Of a stretch of DNA of 64,000 nucleotides, positions 1 to 11,850 are shown one piece after another. Origin of the DNA: Zhengitettix transpicula (lineage: Eukaryota; Arthropoda; Insecta; Orthoptera; Tetrigidae); contig CM073591.1 of assembly GCA_037074705.1 (NCBI GenBank), positions 37,552,587 to 37,616,586 on the forward strand, read 5' to 3'. Numbering within the stretch: position 1 is the first letter of the stretch; each line of letters opens with the position of its first letter. A program made the position numbers and the translations under genes. Under the pieces are notes generated by a model. That model saw only the letters and a list, made by a program, of their open reading frames with translations. It was not told the DNA's origin and did not search any database.

Positions 1-370
1 TGTGTGACCCACACAGGTGCGGGACAGTTTATTTCACTATTTTGACTTGAAAATCGTTTTGTAAGTAAGGAAGTTTACTCCGGGGCCAGCTCCAGGTGTC
101 GGTTTGCGGCGTGTCTTATGTTTGTCCCTGAGTGGAAGCAGATTAAGCTTCGATTTGGAGAGAGAGGGATCGTGTGTTGGTGGTTGTTAGGAAGGTAGGA
201 ATGCCACACACGCGGCCTTTGACTCAAAGGAGTTCCCCGGATTCTCGATACGCAGATATTTCGGTCGCCTACAGCTCCTTCCTTCGTTCCTTCCCTTCCC
301 TCCACACTCCTCACCAATCTCAGTGATTCGCCCGATTTATAGGCGGGATCGCCACGTCGACTTACTTGCA
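1..370. other. GC-richer non-coding island with a CTTTGA palindrome
   Basis: Mixed-composition sequence standing out from the AT-rich DNA that follows. It has purine-rich and TTCC-rich runs and a perfect 15-base palindrome, CCTTTGA-C-TCAAAGG, at 216-230. CTTTGA resembles half of a TCF/LEF (pangolin) site, and here two face each other. Short open frames exist on both strands but none resembles a known protein. Possible regulatory DNA, inferred from composition only. Confidence 0.25.
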
Positions 371-1610
371 ATCTGTGAAGGGGTTAATGTAGGAAGTCAA
401 CAAGAGGCATCTTTAAAAATCTATTTCCATTCCAACATGTTACGCAGTCGTTCGCTGGTCGAGGAAATATTACCTTTACGTACCGAAATATTCAAGATCG
501 TTTCAAAGCGAATATATTCTGAAATTTGACATCTACTTGTAACTCAACAATAATAAATACAACAGGCATACATTCGTCGTTAATTACATGAGACAAATCT
601 GAAGTTCTGGATGTATCTGTATATATCAGAAACACATATTAACTATTTTTATGAATATACTTAGGTCACTAACACTCTTCAAAGAATGGAACTTCGCTGG
701 TCTGTTGAAGTCTGTCAACTTCTGAAATTCTCGATACATCAATAATAACTTTAATTTATATAAAATACAGAATTAATCATTATAAAAATTAAATACTATG
801 TTAATTTAAAGAACTATAAAAAAACACTTCCCAAAAAGCGTAGTTTAAGGATGCAATTTTTTAAATTGAATTTTTTTTGTGTGTGTATGAAAAATTATAA
901 CAAATTATCGTACAGTAAGTAATGAACCTATGTACAACTTGTGGCTTTGTAATATTAGATAAAAAATTTATCGTTAATTTCTTCATTACTTGATGACATA
1001 AACGCAATAAAGTCGGAGATCTGTCAGAACATGTTTGTCCACCACAGAAAATTAATGGCTTTGGAAGGGACAGTGTAATTTTACACGGATGTATCGGGTG
1101 GCGGATGTTGTTCCAGAAGCCCAATTCAGTGTACACAAGACTCCAGAGATGGTCTAGGGTTTACTTTCGTATACAAGGAGTGCATAAATATGCTAGGAAC
1201 ATATTTATATGACGTACTAAATATAATAGTTGCAATCGTGCAACTTCAGCGAACAGTCGCACTCACTTTTTCTGCAGTGAGCTATCGATATCCGTAGGGA
1301 TGAAAATTTACAACACGGGACCGTGGGACGACGCCCTGCAAGCAGAGCTTCTTCATAAGCAGAGTCCATCATCATCTCTAATATTACTCGCTGCATAACC
1401 GTAAATTTTTGTTCTGTTTCTTCCTATTTCTCTCGTTTGTCTATATAAGCGTCTCGATACCACAGTTCTAACTCCCGCAACTAGAATGAGAGAAAGAGAT
1501 CTTTAAAATAAATATGACTGTAAATATTTGTATCGCCCTAGTTTAATAATTTACAGTTTTGCTAACGAAAATTTGTTCATTCATTTAATAATCCAAACCC
1601 CGAAATTAAG
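371..1610. other. AT-rich non-coding DNA
   Basis: Low-complexity AT-rich sequence with poly-A and poly-T runs and only short, unrecognisable open frames. A mixed-composition patch lies at about 1225-1480. No repeat family, RNA gene or exon was recognised. Confidence 0.5.
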
Positions 1611-2232
1611 TTGGCTACCATCCCCTACCCTTCCGCATCCCCCCTTTCAAATCCCTTCCTATGCTATTAAAGGGGAGTTACCCAATGTGGATCACCATCA
1701 TGTAGCCTGTTGCCCTAAAAAAAAAGTAATTGTTTTAGCAAAGCCTGTCCCCCCTTTCAAATCCCTTTCTATGCTATTAAAGGGGAGTTGCCCAATGTGG
1801 ATCACCCTCATGTTGCCTGTTGCACTAAAAAAAAACTGCATCAGGTAAGTCGGGCATTGGGTACTTGTCCCACGCCCTTCCGATAGCGGGAGAAGAGTTT
1901 GCTGTGGGTCGGCCAGCTGCCTCCTAAACTGGTCGAGGCACGGAGAAGAGAATGCTGCGTCCCCACAGCAAACTCCTCTCCCGCTATCGGAAGGGCGTAG
2001 GACAAGTACCCAATGCCCGACCTACCTGATGCAGGTTTTTCTAGGGTTTTCCCTGCATTTCTATAGGCGAATGCCGGGTAGGATCCTTAAACCATAGCCC
2101 GGGGGCCCTAGTAACCCTTGGCTACCTTCCTCTACCCTTCCGCATCCTCCCTTTCAAATCCCTTCCTATGCTATTATAGGGGAGTGGCCCAATGTGGATC
2201 ACCCTCATGTAGCTTGTTGCCCTAAAAAAAAA
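1611..2232 (+). mobile_element. R1 retroelement, rearranged compound copy
   Basis: Compound copy of the R1 family. First comes an R1 3' fragment ending in poly(A) at 1717-1725. A second 3' fragment (about 1749-1835) also ends in a nine-A run. Then follows an inverted internal segment (1836-1908), and finally a forward copy running from about 1909 to poly(A) at 2224-2232. Both the first and last poly(A) runs are followed by a GTAATTGTTTT-like sequence, which may be remnants of one target-site duplication. The repeated 3' segment shows typical R1 blocks: the run up to TAGGATCCTTAAA, a GGGGGCCCTAGT block, and CTATTAAAGGGGAGTTG. No protein-coding potential is recognised. The family is not one I can name; it is defined here by its copies in this window. 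Confidence 0.8.
1836..2034. repeat. 73-bp-arm inverted repeat inside R1
   Basis: Arms 1836-1908 and 1962-2034 are reverse complements with three differences by eye, separated by a 53-base spacer. The same R1 internal segment is therefore present once inverted and once forward, so the transcript could form a very long hairpin. It may have arisen by template switching or fold-back synthesis during retrotransposition. A simple 5' inversion would not duplicate the segment. Confidence 0.85.
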
Positions 2233-3569
2233 CGTAATTGTTTTTTGTATACATGTGAATTTGCGAATATAGCGACGCCCGTTACGAGAGGCACCTGTCG
2301 CCATCTTTGAAGTTTCTCCTTCAAGAAAACCGTGCGCTTTATACAAGTATATATATTTGAATTTTTGAGTCTTAAGTGTCCAACGATAACATTCATAAAA
2401 ATTATGAGAAGAGATTATGTTTTATTTACAAGGGCGTTATTTGCCTTTATATTTAACATGTGACGTTATTTATCTAGCTTAAAGCGACTTTATGGGGAAC
2501 TATAAACTTCTTGGAGGATACTATTACAAAAAGAACAAAAAATTGCATATTTCATGCAACTACCGCGATGTAGAACAAGAAGGGAAGGAAGGAAGATTTG
2601 AAATTAGTTAAATTTGAATGTTATAACTGAATGATTAATTAAAAGAGCATTCAGACTCGTTTTTAAACAAGCAATAAAATTAGAATATGTTTTTAAAATG
2701 TGTAAATAAAATATAGTAACAGTAAAATCGTCTAAGATACTTAGGAAAATAAGCATTTATAATTGCATAATTTAAGCAGTTAAAAAAATTATTTTTCAAT
2801 TTTTAAGCTATCTATTTTTCATTTATTGTTTATAAACACGATTTATTTGGCTTATGTTTCTAATATCCTATTCTCCAACGTTCTTCAAATAAAATTTCTA
2901 ATTTTATTTGATACATTATAGATATTCGTAAATAATTTAAGCCATTTCTACGATTATTTTATTAAATGAACGCGGCTAGGCAATGTATGTGTTTATATCT
3001 AAAACTCATAACACAGTATTGTATTTAAAACAGCATTACAGATTTAGCATATAGCTAACTCTATAACTCGGTTTATCTATTGTATTTCTCAGAAGGTGAC
3101 TAATACTTCATGGCTGTAAATAACAGTTTATTTTATCCCTCTAATTTATGAGCACTTCATTGAGCAGTGCCTTAAAAAAACATATCTTACGCATCATCCT
3201 CAAATTTGTTAATTTTCTTTTTTAATTTATTAGTGTCGACACGCCCGCCTAGAGATTAGTCCAAGATATTTTATGGCGGTCAACAAAAATAAATAATCTG
3301 AGACCTGCTGCTTGCAATTTCGGTCATACGCACAGATGGGAGCAATAAATTCGGGACGGCTGTCCGAGTCCGAAGGAATATTATGCAAGATTAACGTGGC
3401 AATTCGAACCACTATTCAAAGTGAAAATCTACAAAAGTACTCGTTAAAAGGATGCATCTTCTACGTTTATGGCATATCTTCACAAATTTAATCCCCCAAA
3501 ATTTTGAACAAGTGCATTCTGGGACTGGTGATTACAGATGTTAGGAGAAATTATTTAAGATACTAACTA
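2233..3569. other. AT-rich non-coding DNA
   Basis: Mostly AT-rich with many short A and T tracts. No coding frame, RNA gene or known repeat recognised. A small mixed-composition patch at about 3235-3415 holds an unremarkable 60-codon minus-strand frame. Confidence 0.5.
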
Positions 3570-3861
3570 TGCATTCCCAAAATAATAATTTACATCGTCC
3601 TCTACACCCACAAACGGAATTAAAACGGCTGATAATTTCGTTTAAAGGATTTATCAATGAGATAATAGCGTTTCTCCAGATATTTTTGGCTGTAATTTCA
3701 ATCCATATCGGTTATTGGTGGGGAGCACCTTTAGGGATGGGTATGGAAAGAATTTACTTAAAAAGAACGCAAATACAATCGAAAGTAGAGTCAAATCCGG
3801 GGTTATGGATATTGCTAAGTTTAATTATGACAAACCCGGGCAATACCGTGCAGCCAGCTAG
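3570..3861 (+). mobile_element. Helitron-like element, 3' end (family H2)
   Basis: The 3' part ends in CAGCTAG|T preceded by a CCCGGGCAAT-type GC-rich block, which is the layout of Helitron 3' termini (short GC hairpin, then CTRR). It shares with the element at 27567-27983 the segment beginning TTTCTCCAGATATTTTTG and the block GGAGCACCTTTAGGG. The 5' TC end was not found, so the left limit is approximate. A 119-codon open frame runs through it, but the related copy does not keep it, so I do not read it as a gene. Non-autonomous; no Rep/helicase sequence is present. Confidence 0.6.
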
Positions 3862-5100
3862 TAGACAAAAAAATTATCAAATCTGGATTTATTTTTCTCG
3901 TAAAATCTTCGCTTACGTCTCGATTTAAAGCCAATAAAAATTATAAAGATTTTTTCTAAAATATTTAATTTTGAAAATCGGGATGTTTGGGGAATATTGC
4001 CATAATCATCAGTACCCAAAAAGAATTCCATTCAACAATAATTTCATCTTTAGAAATATTTTCCAATATTAACTTTCATTATCATATATGTCTAGTTTAT
4101 TTGTTCTTCATCATATAATCATATATCAGTCATATTAAATTTGAAATTCTTGAATATGAGTTATGAAGATTATCTCTTGCATTATTTTGAATCAAGCAAA
4201 ATATTTTGAGAAAAAATTGTTAACGGCACACTCAGCTGCTAATCACAGGTAAACGAGCTCGGACACCTTCGACACTACGGAGTGACGTATTTCGGGTTGT
4301 GTCAGGGAGAGAGAGGTTGCACCGCGATCGCGGTGCATGATCTACTATATATCCGACTGATTTAACCTGTATGAAATTTTAAGGAAATTCAAGACTCTAT
4401 ATTCTCCGATATATTTTCCAACCAATGTTCCGAGATACCACAGAACAAACATTTGTTCATAATTTGCTTCCATTTTAAAGATTCTATTCGTGAAAATCAC
4501 AAGTTATGAGTTATATTGTTATTACTTTATTGATGTGACTGTGATGTAGCGGTATTTATGTCTGATCTGGGAAAGTCATCATTTTCCCTTCATTTCTTGA
4601 AGTATCCACTTTTTTGTCAAAAAATGAAGGTAACTGAAAATAATTTTTCCTACGTTTTGTTCGTCCGACTGATTTAAATTTAAATTCTCTCTACCTCCCT
4701 ACTTTAAAACATCTATTGTTTGACGTTGGGGCAGTTAAACAGAATCCTGGTAATGTTAATGGTTCCAACTTTCTTTTAAGTTTTCATGTATAAGCGAGGA
4801 ACCCGTTGGAGAAAATAATATTTTTTAATGACATAGATATGAATTAGTTACCGTCTTATTTGAAGAACATTACGTTACGTTGTGTGCTAATTACACATAA
4901 TGTAAACAAGTTCTCGCTACAGTGAAGCTAACTGTTTACGAAATAAAAAATTACAGATATAGGCAAAGACACTGGACAGCCAACTTTTTTGGGTTCTCGC
5001 TGATCAATAATCTTGGAATAACTGACGATAATGATATAGCCGAAATGGCTCTGGTAAGTACAGGGCAGCCGATTTCACGTTGTAGTTCTGTCCGGAGTGT
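3862..5100. other. AT-rich non-coding DNA
   Basis: AT-rich. A short GC-bearing patch at about 4240-4345 includes GCGATCGCGGTGCA with nested palindromic GCGATCGC. Only short open frames; no repeat family identified. Confidence 0.45.
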
Positions 5101-5420
5101 CCTTTAGGTTGTGGTCAGAGCCGGCCGGGGTCACGTGTGGAGAATGCGTGTGGAGACACTCCCCGCGCCGTGGCTCGGGGCTACCGTAGACTTATACTTA
5201 GCTCTGGAATCGATTTGCAAACCCGTGCTTGGAGAGCAACAACACCTACATGGCTATTAAAGAGACCGAAATATTCAACAGCACGCGAACGGGGCCGAGC
5301 GAATCCAAAGGCGCTCCACCCACGCGATTCGTAACGCCACGCGCGATTCGGCCCGGTCCGCCGCCCCGGGCTTTGTCCGCGCATGCATTACCGTCCGCGA
5401 CAATACTATGACCGAAGAAA
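5101..5420. promoter_or_regulatory. GC-rich island, candidate regulatory DNA
   Basis: Abrupt GC-rich, CpG-containing block in an AT-rich setting, with GCCGGCC, CACGTG and CCGCGCCG motifs. Several overlapping frames of 60-87 codons are open on both strands, as expected in a stop-poor GC-rich stretch, and none resembles a known protein. There is no clear splice-site pattern to support an exon. It could be a promoter or enhancer, or an unrecognised exon. Confidence 0.25.
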
Positions 5421-6965
5421 TAAACTGCGATTCGATTCCTTCCGGACCTTCGATAATAGCAGAAGTACGCAAACGTTTTCATGATACAATATGAGTTATT
5501 ATAGGTCATTCAAATACATACTGAGGCGGCACCATAAAATTTTACCGACGCTCCACTCCAATGGAACCATTCACGCTTCAGATGACGAGACCTACTAGTA
5601 CCACAATCCAATAAAATTTATATTTCTTTTTGTAGTTGAACAGACATTTCAGACCTCCTACGTTGCTTTTTCGCAAATGACTTGTCATGTTACACCTAAA
5701 TTTAAAAAATGAACTAACCAATTTTTCCTTGGCCACTTCAATTCGACTAGTGTAATTTTAATAATTGGATATATATTAAAATATTCAATTTGTTAATATA
5801 CGGCTCATGCTAACAAATGATATTCTATTTAATATTTAAAATATTATATGATTACAAAACGTATTATTATAATTTCTGAACATCTCGTGGGGTATTTTAC
5901 ACTCTTGAATCCCTGTCACTCAAAAGGGTCTACGGAATACGATTTAATACTTATACTTTTATCTAGACAAAGCAGTTTTCAAGGCTAAGATCTGAAACAC
6001 GAATATACGATTTAATATACTCAATGCGTCAAGTTAAAATTGTTCTCTTATCCTTAAGTAGCGAAGCCTTTCATATTACAATATTTATAACATATAATAA
6101 ATTGCTTTATTTGTATACATAGTTTAGTACCAAAGATAATAAATTTGAACATTAATCCATTATTTTTTATTAAAGGGGTCACGGATTCAAAGAAAATCCT
6201 TTCATCACATTTTTCTGTTTCCATAAACAAAAATACAGTATCGTCATGTTTTAATTGACGTAGATAGCTGTTTAAACGTGTATTATTATTTCAATAAAAT
6301 TTTTCTTATGAAATTTTAGTTTGCGCATTTAATAATATTTTTCCTTTATTTTTTTCTAAGGCCTTTTCTTTGCCCGTAGTCTCTTGAATGCCAAATGGTT
6401 AGTAATCCCCGTAAACTACGACCTGACTTCAGGCAAGTGAACGAGTGATATCTGTCCGGACGAGTAAACTGAAATATGTTCCTTCCGGAAATGTCCACTT
6501 TATCAGGAGTCGTGCAACGCTCTTCCACCCTCTAGGTTCCAGAAAATTCACTTCTTGTGTCATGAAATGAAACGTCGAGGTCTCGCAGTGTGAATTGTGA
6601 CATTAGGACTGAGCACCTTAGAACTGTTATTGGCAGTAAAGTAAACTCCACGGTCTTCCAGTCAAAAGAGATTTCAATTGATATAGCATCTGCAATCGTT
6701 ACGAAGAAAACAATTACATCAGAATGGATCGCGAAGTGTTCAGACTTTGCTTGACTGCTTTATTCGTGGGGGTAGAGACGGAATCTTAAAAAATATTTTT
6801 TTTTACTTTAACAGTGTAAGCTTAAATCGGTTTCTTTATATTCAATTATATAGGTATAAGTTGTCGATTGTGTTTTTGAAATATGTGGTTCTCAGTTAAG
6901 TCCTTTAGCGTTTCAATTTTGAGAGCTAACAATAATATTGTTATTATATCAACCATTAATTAATT
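5421..6965. other. AT-rich non-coding DNA
   Basis: Long AT-rich stretch with a mixed-composition patch at about 6350-6780. No coding region or repeat family recognised. Confidence 0.5.
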
Positions 6966-7046
6966 TCTCATTTCAAGAAATTACAGGGTAAAGGAACTAA
7001 CAATCGATCTTGAGGATAACTTAAGAAATCTCATTTCAAGAAATTA
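6966..7046. repeat. 45-bp insertion flanked by an 18-bp direct repeat
   Basis: TCTCATTTCAAGAAATTA occurs at 6966-6983 and again at 7029-7046 without mismatch. The 45 bases between them begin CAGGGTAAAGGAACTAAC. The inserted core is found again about 1 kb away at 7995-8040, so the perfect direct repeats look like a target-site duplication around a very small mobile or copied fragment. Confidence 0.6.
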
Positions 7047-7994
7047 ATTAATGAACTGACATAAATAGTTTAATATTAATATAAGTACAACGTATTATAT
7101 ATTTATAATGAATTTTAAGAAACTATTGCAATTATGGAAAACGTTGACACATTCTATATCCTTGAAGCCGAGCTTCTCTACAGTGTCTACAGAATATGAT
7201 CTAATACTACACAAATCCAATATTTTCGAACATTTTTGTCTTAAGAAAATGAAATAGCTTTTTTTTTCAATTGTCGCTTTCTGTAAATATAGTATTCAAT
7301 TACATAAAACGCAAATTGTTTCGTTTTCAGATTTTATACTCTTTAGGAATATGTTACAAAAATATTTTTATACTATAACTACTCTCACCAATTATTTAGA
7401 GGAGTATAATTATTCATATTTATTCAATAACTGTGAATAGATAAGATCAGGATGAAACGTTTTGTACCAATTTATTTATTTTTTGTTGATATTTCCCTTT
7501 TTATCTGTATAGGTAACGCCTGTAAAATTAAATATGGCTCTTTCAATTTTCTTTATTAATACAAAAGAGACGTGTTTCAAGAAGTACAAATTATCGTTGA
7601 TTTCTTATGCTCTAAATCTGGCAAAGCTACCTTCCTGCATTTTTCCTTGGATCTTAATGAAACCGTCATCTGTTTTTAATTTTCAATGTGCCTTCTGTAA
7701 TGGATAAAAGAAACTAAACCAAGAAAAGACAACCCAGGTTCTAATTCATGACCTGTGTTTCTTGATGTTCCCGCAACAGTTGGAATTCCTTAAAGCTTAA
7801 CAGCAAAACACTCGTGTAATTGCATTAATTTCGTTTGCACGTCATTATCATTTTTCTCATACTTTGAAAAATGTAACCATTTTGTATTATGCACGAATGT
7901 AAAAATATCTGAAAATTCGATTGTATTCTCCAATCCGTTTTCTTAGGATACATTAGCTTTAAAAAGGACAATTTATTTATAGAGGGGCAATATA
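7047..7994. other. AT-rich non-coding DNA
   Basis: AT-rich, with no recognised gene or repeat other than simple A/T tracts. Confidence 0.5.
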
Positions 7995-8040
7995 TTACAG
8001 GGTAAAGGAACTAACTATCGATCTTGAGGATTACTTAAGA
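7995..8040. repeat. Second copy of the 45-bp interspersed core
   Basis: Matches 6981-7026 (TTACAGGGTAAAGGAACTAAC..., then TCGATCTTGAGGAT) with about two differences. No flanking direct repeat is evident here. Confidence 0.65.
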
Positions 8041-8846
8041 TTTATGCTTCGATCTGATCTGACCAATAACATAATTCCAGCGCCCTAAGAGTCAACTGTC
8101 CCTGCTTCCAGTCACGCATTTTCCTTATCGCCCTACAGTTCACTTTCTCTCTCTCTCTCTCTTTTCTTATTTCTACGTCATTCTCACGTATCACGCGACA
8201 CGCTAATCTGTAACCGACAATAAGAAATGAAAATAACTTACCGTGGTCTGTTTATTTAGTTCACTGACAGTCTTCCTTGTCACTTGGTTGATGTTTCACA
8301 GTAACGCAATGTTTATAAAATCTCATGTGCTCCTCATACTTACGTCATCAAAACAATATCGATAATTTCCTTAAAACTAACATGAAATAGACATACTGTT
8401 TGCTAATTTGAATTAAGAATTGCTTGATATCAATAAAACTACCTGGCCGAGGAATTTGTTCAATAGTCTCAAAATAAAACGATGGTTGTTTGAAAAATCC
8501 ATGCAGGTCTGCAGAGATCGCGTCTGTAAGGACCCGTTTCTGGATCAAATAAAATTCCATCCAGTAAAATCGTGAATACTACAAAAAATAAAGGAAATAT
8601 CATTTAGTGAGCTGAAGGATATTTACGAGTGGAAAAATATCACCTTTTAAACTGTAGCCAGTCTTTAAACTTAATTATGTCGAATCTTCTCTTCCATTTC
8701 ATGCTGTATAAAGTCCAGAGATAATTACTAATTTTTAAGGTGACTAGGAACGCTGTAAACATAAATGAAAAATTCGGAGTTATAATCTTAATCTCTTCGT
8801 AATTTATTAAAATGAAGAAAGCAGCCTTGGATTTGTATAAAGTTCC
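8041..8846. other. Non-coding DNA with a short CT tract
   Basis: Contains a (CT)n microsatellite at 8146-8162. The rest is AT-rich with no recognised gene. Confidence 0.5.
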
Positions 8847-9041
8847 CATTCAATAATTTCTCGAAAAATATCTGGGTAGACCAAGGAAAACTTGAATCAG
8901 GACGGAGATTAGAAAATCGGTAAAATTCTATTATAATTCTCTTTAAAAGTGATTTGGATATTTATCCAAATTAGCCCGTTTCAATTATTAGAAAATTATG
9001 AGCTTTAGACTTGCAAAGAAGGCAATAAATATTTTATTTTA
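8847..9041 (+). repeat. Dispersed repeat D1, copy 1
   Basis: Matches 11061-11225 from ATTCAATAATTTCTCG through to GGCAATAAATATTTTATTTTA. This copy carries about 45 extra internal bases with a perfect hairpin, ATTTGGATA-TT-TATCCAAAT (8952-8971). The family is not identified; the shared 3' edge at a TTTTATTTTA stretch could mark the end of a retroelement. Confidence 0.75.
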
Positions 9042-9085
9042 CATCTGATTTTTGAATTAATAAATCAATTATTGACCTTATACAC

Positions 9086-9580
9086 ACACTTTATTTTTTA
9101 TTTAGAGCCTAACGACGTATCGATACATGTTCGTATTTTCCTCTGGTTTTCTTCCTATCGGGGTCAGTATTTACAAATGGTTAAATTTATAGAATAATTG
9201 TACAGAAAAAACAAATAAAAGAATTACTTACAAAATTAGGAAACACACTAAAAACAATTAACATGTTATTAAATCAAAAAATTTAGAAAAAAAGGATTCC
9301 GAGTCACATAATTAACTTAACACCACTTAGAGACTAAAGAGTCTTGCTACAGTCTCGTTGGTGAATTGTGTGCCTCCGATTCATTTTTTCTGAATTTTGT
9401 GTACTTTTTTTAGTGTTAGTTTGCTATAATAATTTGGTAAGTTGATTGTTATTTTTATTTACTTTGTACAATTAGTCTATCAATTTAAACATTTGTGAAT
9501 ACCTACTCTTTAGGAAGAAAACCATGAGGAAGATACGAACGTGTATCACAACGTCTTTACGCTCTAAATAAAAATAGTGT
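9086..9580. mobile_element. Full-length palindromic foldback element
   Basis: The two halves are reverse complements along essentially their whole length. The outer arms (about 9086-9157 and 9511-9580) match closely: TTTATTTAGAGC on the left, GCTCTAAATAAAA on the right. Matching continues inward through TTACAAATGGTTAAATTTATAG to a central hairpin, AGACT-AAAG-AGTCT, at 9331-9344. There is no coding capacity. This fits a foldback or long-TIR MITE-type DNA element. No convincing target-site duplication was seen. Confidence 0.75.
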
Positions 9581-9649
9581 CCTTGTAATTTTTAATAATT
9601 TATTTCTTGAAAAAAATTAGTTGCACTTAATTACTATTCTACTTATTTT

Positions 9650-9960
9650 TCTCTCTTACAACGTTCACAGTGTGCAGCCTAGAGCTTTAATCTCCCCCAC
9701 GGAACCTTTCTGTGTTTGAGATCAGCTAGAGCCCTTTCCACTACGGCTTTGAGGCGCCATTAACAGATAGCAGCAGACACATATGGATCTCGTTACTACA
9801 CGCATCTCTATATATAAAAAAACACAACAGACAGAGCGCCGTGTCACGGATAGAGAGGAGCAGATGCGGACAGGCCAGCTAGATCGCTCTTTGTGGTGAA
9901 TCTATTATTAGAGGAATAGCCGGCTTATTTCAGTCGGGGACACGCAATTTATTGGCTCTC
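9650..9960. promoter_or_regulatory. Mixed-composition island, candidate regulatory DNA
   Basis: Higher-complexity block between AT-rich segments with motifs such as GGCGCCATTAACAG and AGCTAGATCGCTC. No open frame of note. Regulatory function is inferred from composition only. Confidence 0.2.
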
Positions 9961-10140
9961 TGCATCACTTCGCAGAATTTCTAAATCCAATTTCAAGCCA
10001 CCAAAATATATTGCTCGATGTAATGAACGGTAAAAATCGGCTTTGAACGTTGGAAATGTGTGTTGTACCAAAAATAAAACGTGAACTGTAAAGTAACTGC
10101 GATATCCGAGTTTGAGAATAATTTACGACAACCAGACAGA

Positions 10141-10153
10141 CACACACACACAC

Positions 10154-10208
<55 letters not shown>

Positions 10209-10210
10209 CA
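10141..10210. repeat. (CA)n(TA)n compound microsatellite
   Basis: About seven CA units followed by a long TA run and a short TGTATATACATATG tail. Long minus-strand frames across it encode only Ile-Tyr repeats and are artefacts. Confidence 0.97.
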
Positions 10211-10800
10211 TATGAAATGTAAAGTCGTGTTCAAATTTAATATTTTAATTATTACTTGTTTTATAAGAATGACAAGAGTTAATTACGAAGCCATTTTAGG
10301 AAATTATAAAACGTTTTATGCGTCTTAACTCCTTCAAACATTTTGATTAATTAGATTACCATGATACAGTTGTTCCTGTGATTTAAAAACATTCATTTAT
10401 GAGTTAATTTTCTCTGTTATAGTTTTATTCAGTTCTTTATTTATATAAATTATTTGTAGAAGCTTAGAAACTATAAAAGCAATAATGCTTAAAAATAGGC
10501 GCAGTTACTTAATAATGAGTAAAAAGTACCACTGAGTTGTTTAGTAATGATAAAAGCGATGATGGATGGAACTTGAGTGTGGATCAAATTGTCGATCACA
10601 CAGATAGGCCTAAACTTCTGGAATTTTACTGCAAAATTAAAAAAGGTGATCTGAAAAAGGCAAAAATATACAGTTGGGTGTTTTCAAAGAAGCAACTTCA
10701 CGCAACTCTGAATATTTGGACATTGAAAAAATTTACACTTTTTCTGGAATTTGAAGATCTTTAATACTTTTCGGCATTTAGAAAAATTTCTCTTTCTTAT
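10211..10800. other. AT-rich non-coding DNA with one small open frame
   Basis: A 75-codon plus-strand frame at 10537-10764 has a fairly protein-like, Lys-rich composition, but there is no known motif and no clear gene structure. Treated as non-coding. Confidence 0.4.
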
Positions 10801-11060
10801 ATAACCTTTTTAAGTATAGCAGATTGCCAGGCAGCGGACTGCTGCAATCATCGCTGTGGATACGAGACTCGATCCTACGAGTCAGAAATCAATCCCGTAG
10901 GCCGACGCCTTGCAGTGGTACTGCTTATTTATGGCTGCAGTGGGCCAGTTTTCCTGGTTGTGGGAATCGCCCGACACCAGTACCCCAGTACGCGAGGAAA
11001 CAGCAGTAGAAAGTAAGAGAGTGCTGTTTATCGTACGCCGTGTGAAGCTGTATCAGTCCG
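10800..11060. other. Mixed-composition island, unidentified
   Basis: GC-richer than its surroundings and adjoining repeat D1 copy 2. Overlapping 61- and 75-codon frames have no recognisable domains. It could be the 5' part of an old repeat ending with D1 or a regulatory block. Confidence 0.3.
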
Positions 11061-11225
11061 CATTGAATAATTTCTCGAAAAATATCTTGGTAGACCAAGG
11101 AAAACTTGAACCAGGACGAAGATTAGGAAATCGGTAAAATTCTATTATAATTCTCTTTAAAAGTGATAAAAGATAATTAATTATGAGCTCTAGGCTTGCA
11201 TGGAAGGCAATAAATATTTTATTTT
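11061..11225 (+). repeat. Dispersed repeat D1, copy 2
   Basis: Same sequence as 8847-9041 but lacking the ~45-base internal hairpin segment. Both copies end at GGCAATAAATATTTTATTTTA, which suggests a true 3' boundary. Confidence 0.75.
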
Positions 11226-11850
11226 ACCGCGGAGGTATTTTACTTCAGTTTTTAGAAATATTTACCAACCCCCTCTTAAATCCCTGACGATAAAGTGTTC
11301 TTTTGCCTACTGATTAAATCTGTCAATTTTCTGATTGTAACTCACTACATAATTTTTAACTACTTTTTAAGGATCATTATTTGCATTAATTATCGAGATA
11401 AAATGTTCCAAGTGTAAAGTTTGTGATTTTCTTTTATATGTGCAAATAAAAGTGTTAAATTATTTTCAATTCAATTTTATGCAATTATATATAACTACAC
11501 CAATAAAAATAATAAATATTAACTTTACAATATATATATGCATTAAAATATTATTTTACGACTCTGAAGTTATAAAATGATTCCGTTAGAAAATCTTAAA
11601 TGAAATGAATGTAAAAAAAATCAGAATCTTTCAAATTTTCTTTCATTAATGATCTCAATATGTCGTATTTTTCTCAGATGTTCTTTACATTGCAAACACG
11701 TCCGCAAACTCTTAAAAACCCTATTATCCATTACTCAGATTTTTGTTTCAAAACGTTGTCTCATTTCTTTTGAGGACGGATCGTAACTTCCTAAACGTGT
11801 GAATATGTCAATGCGAGTCTGCGAATGATTTCCTACACCTGCACCGAAAT
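11226..11850. other. AT-rich non-coding DNA
   Basis: AT-rich; nothing recognised. Confidence 0.5.

Noticed and set aside
3569..3928. 119-codon open frame in the Helitron-like 3' end
   Set aside because: It runs across the element's 3' terminus into flanking DNA and is not maintained in the related copy at 27.6-28.0 kb.
9965..10234. Minus-strand frames of 72-89 codons
   Set aside because: They consist largely of translated TA and CA dinucleotide repeats.
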